A DNA stretch of 47,103 nucleotides from CAZSHX01 sp964606895 (lineage in GTDB: Bacteria; Bacteroidota; Ignavibacteria; Kapaibacteriales; UBA2268). The notes beneath the pieces were generated by a model that saw only the letters and a program-made list of their open reading frames with translations, did no database searches and was not told the origin of the DNA. A program made the position numbers and the translations under genes. Shown here piece after piece: positions 7,829-17,119 of this stretch. Position 1 is the first letter of the stretch. Every line of letters begins with the position of its first letter. The stretch covers positions 1-47,103 of the forward strand of contig CAZSHX010000033.1 in NCBI GenBank assembly GCA_964606895.1. Direction: 5' to 3'.

Positions 7829-8632
7829 ATGAACGATAATAATGAAAAAGAAGTTTTCTCTGAAGTAAAAAGAATCATCGCCGTTGCATCCGGAAAAGGC
7901 GGAGTTGGGAAATCAACTATAAGTGCAAATTTAGCCTTGTCCTTATCAGCTAAAGGTTATAATTTAGCAATTTTTGATGCTGATATTTATGGTCCTTCAA
8001 TTCCACTCATTTTTGGTTTGGAATCGGTTCGTCCTGAAATTATATTATTTGGTGAAGAAGAAAAAATTATTCCCGTAGTGAAAGAAAATATACAAATTAT
8101 GTCTATTGGATTCTTTCTTGATTCGGAACAACCTGCAATATGGAGGGGACCAGCTGCATCTGCCTATTTGATTAAGCTTTTAAGCGGAACGCTTTGGAAA
8201 GATATTGATTTTTTGATTATAGATTTACCACCCGGAACAGGTGATATTGCATTAACTTTGTGTCAGGATATTCCTTTAGACGGGGCAGTAATTGTAACAA
8301 CACCTCAGAAGCTATCATTGGCAGATGTTCAGAAATCGATGAATATGTTCAAACATCAAGATATTGCTGTACCTATTCTTGGAGTTATTGAAAATATGGC
8401 ATGGTTCACTCCAACGCAACATCCTGAAGAGAAGTATTTATTGTTTGGTGAAGGTGGAGGCAAATTTTTAGCAGAAAAGTTCAAAACTGAACTACTGGCT
8501 CAAATTCCTTTGATGGATGGATTATGCGATGCTACCGACAAAGGCAAATTTTATTCATTTTCGAATGATGATTTTTTAAGAAATGAGTTCGAATCTATTG
8601 CAGATAAGATATACTCAAAGGTTAGTTTTTAA
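7829..8632 (+). CDS. mrp: Mrp/ApbC-type P-loop ATPase, Fe-S cluster carrier-like
   Basis: 267 residues with the deviant Walker A VASGKGGVGKS (19-29), the IFDADIYGPSIP switch region and IIDLPPGTGD. It lacks the N-terminal MIP18/DUF59 domain of longer Mrp proteins. The CxxC loop that holds the Fe-S cluster in ApbC/Nbp35 is replaced by ENMAWFTPTQHPEEKY, with no Cys; I recall a similar loop in Bacteroidota Mrp proteins. If it carries a cluster it must bind it differently. Family members load or transfer Fe-S clusters. The neighbouring NifX-like protein is a common partner. The start is ATG at 7829, 19 bp after the PLP enzyme. Confidence 0.85.
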   Translation: MNDNNEKEVFSEVKRIIAVASGKGGVGKSTISANLALSLSAKGYNLAIFDADIYGPSIPLIFGLESVRPEIILFGEEEKIIPVVKENIQIMSIGFFLDSEQPAIWRGPAASAYLIKLLSGTLWKDIDFLIIDLPPGTGDIALTLCQDIPLDGAVIVTTPQKLSLADVQKSMNMFKHQDIAVPILGVIENMAWFTPTQHPEEKYLLFGEGGGKFLAEKFKTELLAQIPLMDGLCDATDKGKFYSFSNDDFLRNEFESIADKIYSKVSF

Positions 8633-8652
8633 ATTTTATTAGGGAAAATATT

Positions 8653-9021
8653 ATGAAAATCTGTATTCCTACAGAAGAGAAAAATGGCATGGAATCACTT
8701 GCATACGGACACTTTGGAAGTGCACCGTACTTTTTAATATACGATACTATTACTAAAGACTTTGAAATCTTGAACAACAATGAATCTGAACATGAACATG
8801 GTCAGTGCAATCCTGTTCAACCCTTAAAAGAAATAGGCGTTTCGGCAGTTGTTGTGGCCGGAATGGGAGCCAGAGCATTGATGAATCTTCAATCAATGGG
8901 TATTAAGGTGTTTAGGACATCAGATACCAAAACTATTAAGGACATCATTTCAAATCTCGATTCCTCACAAATGGAACAACTAACTGTTGAGAATAGTTGT
9001 AGTCATCACAATTGCCATTAG
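8653..9021 (+). CDS. NifX/NifB-C-terminal-like dinitrogenase cofactor-binding family protein
   Basis: A 122-residue single-domain protein of the NifX/NafY family: MKICIPTEE, the AYGHFGSAPYFLIYD signature, QPLKEIGVSAVVVAGMGARAL and a Cys/His-rich end CSHHNC. Family members bind Fe-S or Fe-Mo cofactor precursors. No nif structural or nifB gene is present here, so nitrogen fixation is not implied. With Mrp, DUF134 and the mini zinc-ribbon protein it forms a recurrent metal-cluster handling set. It is the last gene of the operon; a hairpin terminator follows 8 bp after its stop. Confidence 0.85.
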   Translation: MKICIPTEEKNGMESLAYGHFGSAPYFLIYDTITKDFEILNNNESEHEHGQCNPVQPLKEIGVSAVVVAGMGARALMNLQSMGIKVFRTSDTKTIKDIISNLDSSQMEQLTVENSCSHHNCH

Positions 9022-9029
9022 TCAATTAT

Positions 9030-9064
9030 GGGGGAGTATTTTATGAATTACTCCCCAGTTTTTT
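9030..9064 (+). terminator. Intrinsic terminator of the sulfur operon
   Basis: GGGGAGTA (9031-9038) pairs perfectly with TACTCCCC (9049-9056) around a 10-nt loop and is followed by AGTTTTTT. Confidence 0.85.
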
Positions 9065-9139
9065 AAGAATTGATTTTCTTAGTGCCTGTTTAATATTCTC
9101 AAAGTTGCCACTTTAATTTTCCAAACAATTCATAATAAA

Positions 9140-9349
9140 TTAAGCAAGTTCACATTCTCCAGCATTTTTTTTTGCTTTGAAGCAAATTATTTCTTTTTTC
9201 TGACATTGTACTGCTTTGACATTAGCTTTTCGACTTGCTCTCAGTAATTTCTCAAATATTACGACTTCTGGTATTTCACATGTTATTTTATCGATTAACG
9301 CAAGTTTACTACAGTTAAATTCGATAAACAATCCTGACTTCATTTGCAT
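9140..9349 (-). CDS. Small open frame of doubtful status downstream of the recombinase
   Basis: A 69-codon frame starting MQMKSGLFIEFN. Without a stop it extends upstream to about 9385 (adding DFCLPPNITDWL), giving up to about 83 codons. The product is Lys-rich and ends in GECELA. I recognise no family; it could be a remnant of a mobile-element gene. It lies on the same strand just after the recombinase. Apart from this frame I see nothing in 9065-9399. Confidence 0.25.
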   Translation of the reverse strand: MQMKSGLFIEFNCSKLALIDKITCEIPEVVIFEKLLRASRKANVKAVQCQKKEIICFKAKKNAGECELA

Positions 9350-9399
9350 TAACCAATCTGTAATATTTGGGGGTAAACAAAAGTCTTTTCTTTAGAAAT

Positions 9400-10629
9400 T
9401 CACCTATCAAATACTTTACGAACTTTGTCCAGTACTTCCGTGTTGGTCAATTTGATATATTTGTCGAATGATTTTATATCCCGATGACCGCTAATCGGCA
9501 TAATATATCTGGGATGAAGCTCCTTTTTGAGGCATATCGTTATGAATGTTCGTCTCGCTGTGTGTGAGGATACCATTTCATATTTTTTCTTAATTTCTTC
9601 TTTTCTTTCCTTGCCAATATAAATCGTTTTCACTATCGGATCATCAATGCCTGCCAATTGACAGATTTTCTTGATTTTTTTATTATACGTGCATTCGGTT
9701 TTTGTCGGTAGTTTGAAATCAGGGTAATTGTTTAGTATTTCTTTGGTTTTGTTAAATAATGGGATAACCAGATTTTGTTTAGTTTTCTTTACGTTTAGTG
9801 TGATTATTTCATCTTTCATGTTTATTTTTTCGGGTGTCAGTCTGCTTAAATCTGAGAATCTCAATCCAGTATAAATTTGTAAAAGAAATAAATCTCTGAT
9901 TTCCCGAAAGTCTTTATTGTCATCAAGATTCAAAGAACTTAGTTTTTCTATGTCTTCTTCATCCAATGCAATGGCGGTTGTTTCACTTTCCCAAACTTTC
10001 AAATCATTCTTGAAACTTGTGTTCGATGAAATGCCGATTTTGAGTGCTTCATTCATAAAGACTTTCAATTCTTTAACAAGGTTTCCGACAGTATTTCTCG
10101 CAAGATTATGCCTCTTGGTTAAATATGTTGTGAATGAATCGAAGAATTCGCTATCAATGGAATCAAAGGTCAGAATTTTATTGGTGAACTTTTGGTACCC
10201 TTCCAAGTGCAACTTTGCATGGTTGTAGTTGGAAATCGATGATTCGCTAAAATCCTGACTGTTTTGCCGTTTATTTATAAAATCTTCAAAACAAGCAATC
10301 AGTTGCTTTTGTTCATTCGCAAGCAAAGTGGAGCCAGGGGACAGCATTTCTTTTATCTTCTTGGTCAAAAGTTCTTTTCTTTGTATCTTCGGGGAGTTGA
10401 GACATTCATTATAAAATTCGGTAACTTTGAGTTCAATTCTCTGAAGATAAGCATTGATTTCGGTTCCTTTTGGAACTCGTTTTTTGACAGATTTGTTAGA
10501 ACTGTCCCAGTTAATATTTTCTACGGTTAGACCTGTGCTGAATTTAATTCTGTTACCTTCAAAGGTCACAGACATCATTAAAACGGTTTTAGGTCTATCA
10601 GCTTTGTCAGGATAAAATTTGATATTCAT
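9400..10629 (-). CDS. Tyrosine recombinase/integrase of the Bacteroidota mobile-element type
   Basis: A 409-residue site-specific recombinase. The N-terminal arm-type DNA-binding domain (about 1-90) and SAM-like core-binding domain (about 110-205) precede the catalytic domain. All catalytic residues appear present: Arg 257 (YTGLRFSDLSRL), Lys near 284, His 356 and Arg 359 (SSHTARRTF), His 382 (SGHRD) and the nucleophile Tyr 391 (FDKYIKL). It therefore looks functional. The start is supported by GGAAG a few bases upstream. It converges on the end of the sulfur operon, with no other mobile-element genes, tRNA or obvious att repeat visible. It could mark an integrated element that carried the operon, or stand alone. 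Confidence 0.9.
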   Translation of the reverse strand: MNIKFYPDKADRPKTVLMMSVTFEGNRIKFSTGLTVENINWDSSNKSVKKRVPKGTEINAYLQRIELKVTEFYNECLNSPKIQRKELLTKKIKEMLSPGSTLLANEQKQLIACFEDFINKRQNSQDFSESSISNYNHAKLHLEGYQKFTNKILTFDSIDSEFFDSFTTYLTKRHNLARNTVGNLVKELKVFMNEALKIGISSNTSFKNDLKVWESETTAIALDEEDIEKLSSLNLDDNKDFREIRDLFLLQIYTGLRFSDLSRLTPEKINMKDEIITLNVKKTKQNLVIPLFNKTKEILNNYPDFKLPTKTECTYNKKIKKICQLAGIDDPIVKTIYIGKERKEEIKKKYEMVSSHTARRTFITICLKKELHPRYIMPISGHRDIKSFDKYIKLTNTEVLDKVRKVFDR

Positions 10630-10662
10630 TATGCTTCCGAGTATTCTTAAAAAATGTCAATA

Positions 10663-10670
10663 CAAAGATA
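10663..10670 (-). promoter_or_regulatory. Candidate -7 element for the recombinase gene
   Basis: On the minus strand this reads TATCTTTG, a match to TAnnTTTG, 34 bp upstream of the ATG. No TTG lies at the expected -33 distance, so support is partial. Confidence 0.4.
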
Positions 10671-10825
10671 ACTATAATTACTGACATAATAACGAACAAC
10701 TTTTACTTTATCTAACTTGTTTGCGTTGAACAACCAAAACACCAAATATCTTCATAAATCATTGAATATTAACTATTATATACTGTTTGAACATTCATCA
10801 AGGCTAATGTAAATACATACAATTT

Positions 10826-10854
10826 CCTCTCCCTCGGAGAGAGTTGGGGTGAGG
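10826..10854 (-). repeat. Intergenic copy of the CCCCAAC...GAGAGG palindromic element
   Basis: On the minus strand it reads CCTCACCCCAAC then a CTCTCTCC-GA-GGGAGAGG hairpin. It resembles the elements embedded in the sorting-domain coding sequences at 15291-15321 and 40458-40488. Its presence outside genes indicates a dispersed REP-like family rather than a purely protein-coding motif. Confidence 0.65.
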
Positions 10855-11130
10855 TTCTTATATTTCAATGAACGGACACAAAAAAATAAACGAAAGAAAA
10901 GATTAATTATTGCTATGAAATAGGAGTAAAATGATAGATAATATTTATTTTTATTTTCTCGAATATTTCCGGTTTTCAATAAAATAATAAATTTTTCACT
11001 TTTTTTCAATTTTCGTGAAACGTTTTTCATTTTTATGTGTTATATTGTATTCGAAGTGACGTATTTAAAAATATTTTTTTTAATTCGATATTTTCTTGAT
11101 GTTTTATTCATAAGAAATGAAAGATTTAAT

Positions 11131-14100
11131 ATGAAAAAACTCGTACTACTATTAATTTTTCTTCCTTCTATTGTTTTCTCCCAAAAAGAAAACTATAACT
11201 GGTATTTTGGTAGAAATGCAGGTATAACATTCAATCCAAGCGGGTCACCAACTTCTGTAACTACAAGCTCAATTAATACTTGGGAGGGTTGTGCTTCAAT
11301 TTCCGACTCTATTGGGAATTTGCTTTTTTACACTGATGGAAGTACCGTTTACAACAGACAACATTCAGTAATGACCAATGGAACCGGACTGTATGGTTAT
11401 TATTCATCAACAACTTCTGCGAATATTATTCCAAGAATGGGATATGCAGGTCAATATTATATTTTCACAATTGATGGCGGCGAGAGAAATGCCTTTGGAT
11501 TGCAGTATTCGATTGTGGATATGAATGCAGACAGCGGCAGAGGTGCAGTTACAGACAAGAATGTTTTAGTATGCGATAATGTTGTTGAGGCTCAAACTGC
11601 TGTTCTTCACAGCAATGGTTGTGATGTTTGGGTTGTTGTTTACCGTGCATCAACTAACCAATTCTACTCCTACCTGATTAGTGGTTCAGGCATTTCCTCA
11701 CCTGTAATAAGTTCCGGAGAAACATCTCAATCAACAGGGTGTTATATGCGGTTTTCCCGTGACCGTTCAAAAATTGCTGTAACCGACAGCAGAACAAATA
11801 AATTCTATCTGTTTGATTTTAATAATACTAATGGTACATTTTCCAACCCTCGGGTTATCAGACCGACGGGTTTGAACTGGCCCTACGGAGTTGAATTCTC
11901 GCCGGATGGGACCAAACTTTACGGCTCGACTTTCAATCCTGCAAAGCTATATCAGTTTGATCTAACGTTGCCAACTCCAGCTGATATTTCTAATAATGCT
12001 GTTCAAATCGCAACACATCGGATATTTTATTATTGGGGAGCTTTGCAATTGGGTCCTGATGGAAAGATTTATACCGTCCTGGATGGTGAAAATTTTTTAG
12101 GAGTTATAAATAGTCCAAACGCTTTAGGGACAAATTGTAATTACATGAACGATGGAGTTTCACTTGCCGGATTGGGTACTCTTGGTCTGCCGACCTTTCT
12201 TGATAGCTATTGCAGTTATGACATTTCTGCAGGCAGTAATGAGCCATTGTGCACGGGAGATTCGCTTGTATTAAAAGCAAATAGTTCAACTGCTACAGAT
12301 TATTCATGGACGGGTCCTAATGGTTTTACATCTAATTTGAAAAATCCGGTTATTTACAATGTCACACCGGCAAATTCCGGATTGTATTCACTGAGAGTGA
12401 CTTTCCCGTCAACAATTTGTTGCGACAATCAGACAAATGTGAATGTTAATGTCAGAGTTAATGATTATCCTGTAGCACGAATATCCACCTCCGGTCCTCT
12501 TGAATTTTGTCAGGGAGACAGTGTTATACTATCTGTTTTGCCCAGAGGAATGTTTCAAAAATGGTCTAATGGAGATACAAAACCTTTGATCATTGCAAAA
12601 CAGAGTGGAAAATACAAAGTTACTGTTTTTGCAAATCCGAAATGTAATGATGATGATTCAGTAGAGGTTTTGGTACATCCAAAATTTTCAGCTAAAATTA
12701 AATCCATAGGAACTAATAATCTTTGTGTATCCGACACAGTTTTTTTTGCAAGCAGATTCAATCAATAAAAAAAATAAATATCTTTGGTCAACCGGAAGTA
12801 TTGACACAATGATTTCAGTTACATCAAGCGGGATATACTCACTAACTGTTACCAACGAATATGGATGTAAGGATACTACATCGTTTGTTGTAGTGAAACA
12901 AATAGTGAATTCAACAGTAAAAATAATTTCTGTCGGTCCAAATTCGGTTTGTGAAGGTGATAGTGTCGTTTTAAAAGCAGACCCAATTTATAAAAATTAT
13001 ACTTATCTTTGGTCAACAGGAATTAAGGATTCAATGATAGTTGTAGTTTCCGGCGGAACATATTTTCTGACTTTTACTGATGAACACGGCTGTCAGGACA
13101 CTTCATCATTTTTTGTGAATTTTAATCCCAAACCAAAGTTTTCTATAAAAGTTAATGGTTCTTTGATTAAGTGCAGAGGTGATAGCTTGTTGTTAGAAGC
13201 ATTACCGGCAGATACAAATCTCACATACTTATGGTCAACCGGAAATACCCGAACAAAAATATTCATCACTTCACCAGGGATTTATTTCTTAACAGTTACC
13301 AATCCAAACGGCTGTTTTGCAATTGATTCCGTCGAGATAACTCAAAATTCAATGAATCCTAAAATTTCATCAAACGGACCAACAGTTTTTTGTACCGGTG
13401 ATAGCATCATATTAACGGGTTCACCGTATGGCAAAGATATCAATTGCTTATGGTCAACCGGAGCTAAAGCAAGCAGTATTACAGTTAAAAAAACCGGTAA
13501 ATATATATATTTTGTTACAAATAAGGAGGGCTGTACAGAAAGCGATACTCTGTTTGTTGTCGTCAATAATAAGTTGGCTGTTGCTATAAATGGGAAAACA
13601 AGTTTTTGTAATGGTGATTCCACTTTTTTATTGGCTCAACCCTCGGGTCCTAACTATAAATATAAATGGTCAACCGGAGATACGACAAACTGGCTTTATG
13701 CTTCAAAACCCGGAAAATATTGGGTAATTGTATCCCTGAATTCAAAATGCCAAGACTCAGCAGGTATTGTGATATCTCAAAATACTAAACCTGATGTTGA
13801 CATTTTATCTGTCGGTTCAACAACTTTTTGCAATGGTGACAGCGTGATTCTGAAAGCTTTTCCAAAAGAAACCGGATACAATTATCAATGGTCAACTGGC
13901 GAAAGGTCAGATTCTATTATTGTGAAGAAAAGCGGAACTTATTCTGTTTTTGCAACAAATTCCGACGGGTGTAAAGATACAGCAAGCATAAAGGTTAATG
14001 TCACAGATATCCCAAACGCAAAAATACTTTATAAAGATAAAAAAGATTTCTGTTTTGGTGACAGTATTGTTTTATCTGCAAGCCCTGAAGGAATAGGGTA

Positions 14101-15406
14101 CATTTACTCATGGAGCACTGGTGAAAGGTCAAAAGAAATTACTGTAAAAAAATCAGGTAATTATGGTTTGACTATTTCGCTGAATGACAATTGTTATGCT
14201 TATGATAGTATTGATATAAAAGAACTTCCTATTCCCGAAGTGAAGATTATCGGCAAAAGCGGATTTTGTGCTGGAGAAAGCATAACCTTACAAACCGACA
14301 AGGATTTCGTTTCTTACCTCTGGAACACCGTAGAAACCACAAAGCAAATTATCATAACTCAGGCGGGAAATTATTCCGTTGAGGTTATTGATACTAACGG
14401 ATGCAGAGGTACGGCTGATTTCACAGTAAAGGAATTTCAGTTTAAATTATCCGGCAATACTGATTTGGATTTCGGTAAAACAAAAATTGGAACTCCGGTT
14501 TCAAAAAAACTCACTTTGAAAAATGAATCCAATTCTGAGATTAGAATTTCAAAAATATCAACTAAATCAAATTCACCTACATTTACTTTCACCACAAATC
14601 CGGCTATTCCCGCAACATTGAAAATGAATGAAACTATCGAAATTGAAATATCATTCTTACCCAAGGAAAGCAAGCAATATCAGGACAGTTTGATTGTTGA
14701 GACAGATTCACCTTGTCAGAATAATATTAGTTCATTGCTCAAGGGAGAAGCCGGAGTAAAAACTTTAGTTTGGCTACCCGACACAAGCGGAAAAGTAGGA
14801 GAAAACGATTTCTGTATTTCTTTACGTTCAAATTTTGTTGAGCCATACACTCAAAAGCTTTCTTACTCAGCAAAAATAAGATTTTCTGCTACCACATTTC
14901 TTCCGGACAGCATCTACAAATCTTACATTCTTGGTACTGACCGCTTTGTTGAAATGAGCGACAGCAATATCAGCCTAAGCGAAAATGAAACAAAACTTGG
15001 AGAATTCTGCGGAACAATTCTCTTGGCAAATAACGACCGAACACCTCTTTACATTGATGAGTTTGAGTGGTCAGATTCGGGCATCGAAACAGATAAGAAG
15101 GACGGCAGTCTGACTCTCACGGGTTTATGCGTCAGGAACTTATCGCGACTTAAACTTTTAATAAAGGATGAAATCACCCTCTCACCAAATCCGGCAGAAG
15201 ATTTCATAGAAATCTCCGTAGGGGCACAGGGCACTGTGCCCAATAACTCAGACATCCGCATCTTCAATGTCTTTGGGGAAACGGTTAAGAACCCCACCCC
15301 AACCCTCCCCAAAGGAGAGGGCTTAAGAATAGATGTGTCTGGTTTGCCTTCGGGAGTTTATTTTGTGAGGGTGGGGGATAAAGTGAGAAAGTTTGTAAAG
15401 ATTTGA
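11131..15406 (+). CDS. T9SS-secreted beta-propeller plus Ig-like repeat protein, interrupted by a +1 frameshift
   Basis: The signal peptide MKKLVLLLIFLPSIVFS is followed by Gln at +1. A propeller-like domain fills roughly residues 19-365 (FSPDGTKLYGS, LGPDGKIYTV). About ten Ig-like modules follow, each with an FCxGDSVxL start, a WSTG core and a GCxDT end. Then come an ASPM/HYDIN-like anchor domain (LDFGKTKIGTPVSKKLTLKN) and a T9SS type A sorting domain ending KFVKI. The first frame stops at 12768. A second frame, open from before 12740 to 15406, continues the same repeat. Removing one T from the T8 run at 12740-12747 joins them as CVSDTVFLQADSINKKNKYLWSTG, giving about 1425 residues. The cause could be sequencing error, phase variation, slippage or true decay. 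Upstream in-frame codons before 11131 lack a signal peptide, so the ATG at 11131 is the start. Confidence 0.85.
15222..15241. repeat. In-frame palindrome, sorting-domain site 1, AQG type
   Basis: GGGCACAG-GGCA-CTGTGCCC, an 8-bp perfect stem inside the T9SS sorting domain between the conserved ISVG and DIRI. It encodes AQGTVPN. Confidence 0.75.
15291..15321. repeat. In-frame palindromic element, sorting-domain site 2, PTLP type
   Basis: ACCCCACCCC then an imperfect CCCTCCCC-AAA-GGAGAGGG hairpin, between FGE and the RIDVSGLPSG core. It encodes NPTPTLPKGEG and is related to the intergenic copy at 10826-10854. Confidence 0.75.
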
Positions 15407-15421
15407 AATTTTTCTACCATC

Positions 15422-15461
15422 AAAAAAAATCCCTTCGTTTTTTGGCAAAGGGATTTTTTTT
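15422..15461. terminator. Bidirectional terminator between the secreted-protein gene and rho
   Basis: A perfect 14-bp stem, AAAAAAAATCCCTT (15422-15435) with AAGGGATTTTTTTT (15448-15461). The A-tract/T-tract arrangement serves both converging genes. Confidence 0.9.
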
Positions 15462-15480
15462 GTTATTTGTGCAATTTTCT

Positions 15481-16878
15481 TTAGCTGTTCATGGCAAGGA
15501 GGAAGTCGCGGTTCGACCTTGAACCCTTCATCCTGTTGAGCAGGAATTCCATTGCATCAACCGGTTGAAGCTCGCTGAGAACTTTTCTGAGAATCCAGAT
15601 TCTGTTGAGTTCTTCGGCAGTGAGAAGTAAGTCTTCGCGGCGTGTGCCGGAACGGTTTACGTCCATTGCAGGATAAATTCTGCGGTCAGCAATTCTGCGG
15701 TCAAGCACCATTTCCAGGTTACCTGTTCCCTTGAATTCTTCGAAAATTACTTCGTCCATTCTGCTTCCGGTTTCAATCAAAGCAGTTGCTATAATTGTAA
15801 GTGAGCCGCCTTCTTCAACATTTCTTGCGGCACCGAAAAATCTTTTTGGTTTGTGCAATGCATTGGCATCAACACCACCGGAAAGAATTTTACCTGAGTG
15901 AGGAACTGTTGTGTTGTGGGCTCTTGCCAAACGGGTTATTGAATCAAGAAGAATGACAACATCCATTTTAGCTTCAACCAATCTTTTGGCTTTTTCCAGA
16001 ACAATGTCAGCAACCTGTACGTGTCTTTCGGGTGGTTCGTCAAAAGTAGAAGCAATTACTTCTGCTTTAACTGACCTCTGCATGTCGGTTACTTCCTCGG
16101 GACGTTCGTCAATCAAAAGAACTATAAGTTTCACTTCCGGGTGATTTTTTGTAATTGAGTTTGCTATCTGCTGAAGCAAAATTGTCTTTCCTGCTTTTGG
16201 AGGAGAAACAATCAGACCTCTCTGACCTTTACCAATCGGACAAAGCAAGTTCATGATTCGCATTGTGTATTCACTTGGACCTGTTTCCAGATTAATTCTC
16301 TTAGTAGGATAAAGCGGAGTAAGGTTGTCAAAAATTGTTCTGTCGCGAATTAATTCGGGTTCCAGGTAGTTAACGGTTTCTACTTTCAAAAGAGCATAGA
16401 ATCTTTCACCTTCTTTTGGCGGGCGAACCTGTCCGCGAACTGTATCTCCGGTACGGAGAACAAATCTTTTGATTTGCGACGGAGAAACGTAAATATCGTC
16501 AGGCGAAGGAAGGTAGTTATAGTCAGCAGACCTTAAAAATCCGTAACCATCGGGCAATACTTCCAAAACACCGCTACTTGCAACAAGCCCTTCGGATTGC
16601 TGTTCTTTGGGAGCGGCGGTAGCCTGAGCTTCGACAATTTTCAGGATTAGCTCCTGTTTTCTCAAATCGGCAAAATTTGTAATCCCAAGACTTTTAGCTA
16701 AAGCTGTCAGCTCGGCAATTCTTTTTCCTTTGAGGTCTGCAATGTCAATTAAAGGTGCAGACGCAATTACGGGAATAGGGTCTTTTTGGGATTGATTGAA
16801 AGGAGGAGGAGGCGATGAGCTCTTGTAAACCATAGGTTTTTGTTCCTCTCTCGGTGTTGATATTCTTCTTCTCATCAT
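15481..16878 (-). CDS. rho: Transcription termination factor Rho
   Basis: A 465-residue RNA-dependent ATPase/helicase that ends transcription. After a short Pro/Ser-rich N-terminal extension come the Rho N domain (about 45-85, DLKGKRIAELTALAKSLGI) and the cold-shock RNA-binding domain (about 98-170, GVLEVLPDGYGFLRS). The RecA-like motor has Walker A SPPKAGKT (225-232), Walker B VVILLDSITRLAR and the conserved LSGGVDANAL Q-loop region. All landmarks are intact. Two Met codons (16878 and 16875) are adjacent and cannot be told apart. A strong bidirectional terminator follows. It is a core gene, so this part of the window is probably chromosomal. Confidence 0.98.
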   Translation of the reverse strand: MMRRRISTPREEQKPMVYKSSSPPPPFNQSQKDPIPVIASAPLIDIADLKGKRIAELTALAKSLGITNFADLRKQELILKIVEAQATAAPKEQQSEGLVASSGVLEVLPDGYGFLRSADYNYLPSPDDIYVSPSQIKRFVLRTGDTVRGQVRPPKEGERFYALLKVETVNYLEPELIRDRTIFDNLTPLYPTKRINLETGPSEYTMRIMNLLCPIGKGQRGLIVSPPKAGKTILLQQIANSITKNHPEVKLIVLLIDERPEEVTDMQRSVKAEVIASTFDEPPERHVQVADIVLEKAKRLVEAKMDVVILLDSITRLARAHNTTVPHSGKILSGGVDANALHKPKRFFGAARNVEEGGSLTIIATALIETGSRMDEVIFEEFKGTGNLEMVLDRRIADRRIYPAMDVNRSGTRREDLLLTAEELNRIWILRKVLSELQPVDAMEFLLNRMKGSRSNRDFLLAMNS

Positions 16879-17119
16879 GGTGATTGTTCCAAAGGATTAA
16901 TGTTCAAATTTGTTGTAAATTTAAAATTTCCGGCAAAAGTCGGTTCTAACTATATAAAAAACCCCGAAATCTTTTATTATGATATCTTCATTCCTTGAAG
17001 ACGAATGCAGGGCGTTATGCGTTTGAGGCTAACTAAAATATTTTGAATAGTTTTTTTTGACTTAAGTGCCTCAAAAAAACAAAATTACGGTTATTTTGGT
17101 TTAAATGCAAAATATTTTT

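Larger units (their letters stand above)
10630..11130. other. Noncoding divergent spacer
   Basis: About 500 bp of very AT-rich DNA between the divergent recombinase and secreted-protein genes. It holds the recombinase -7 candidate and one palindromic repeat (10826-10854). Open frames here are short, and the longest minus-strand one runs through the repeat, so I do not call a gene. Confidence 0.6.

Noticed and set aside
8397..8445. Loss of the Mrp CxxC motif as a novelty
   Set aside because: The replacement loop resembles what I recall from other Bacteroidota Mrp proteins, so it is probably a lineage trait.
5941..9021. Nitrogen-fixation cluster, because of the NifX-like and Mrp/ParA-like genes
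   Set aside because: No nifHDK, nifB or nifEN is present, and these families are common outside nitrogen fixation.
10776..11030. An 84-codon minus-strand open frame
   Set aside because: It runs through the intergenic palindromic repeat (which translates to the usual PTLSEGEE-type artefact) and low-complexity AT-rich sequence, with no family resemblance.
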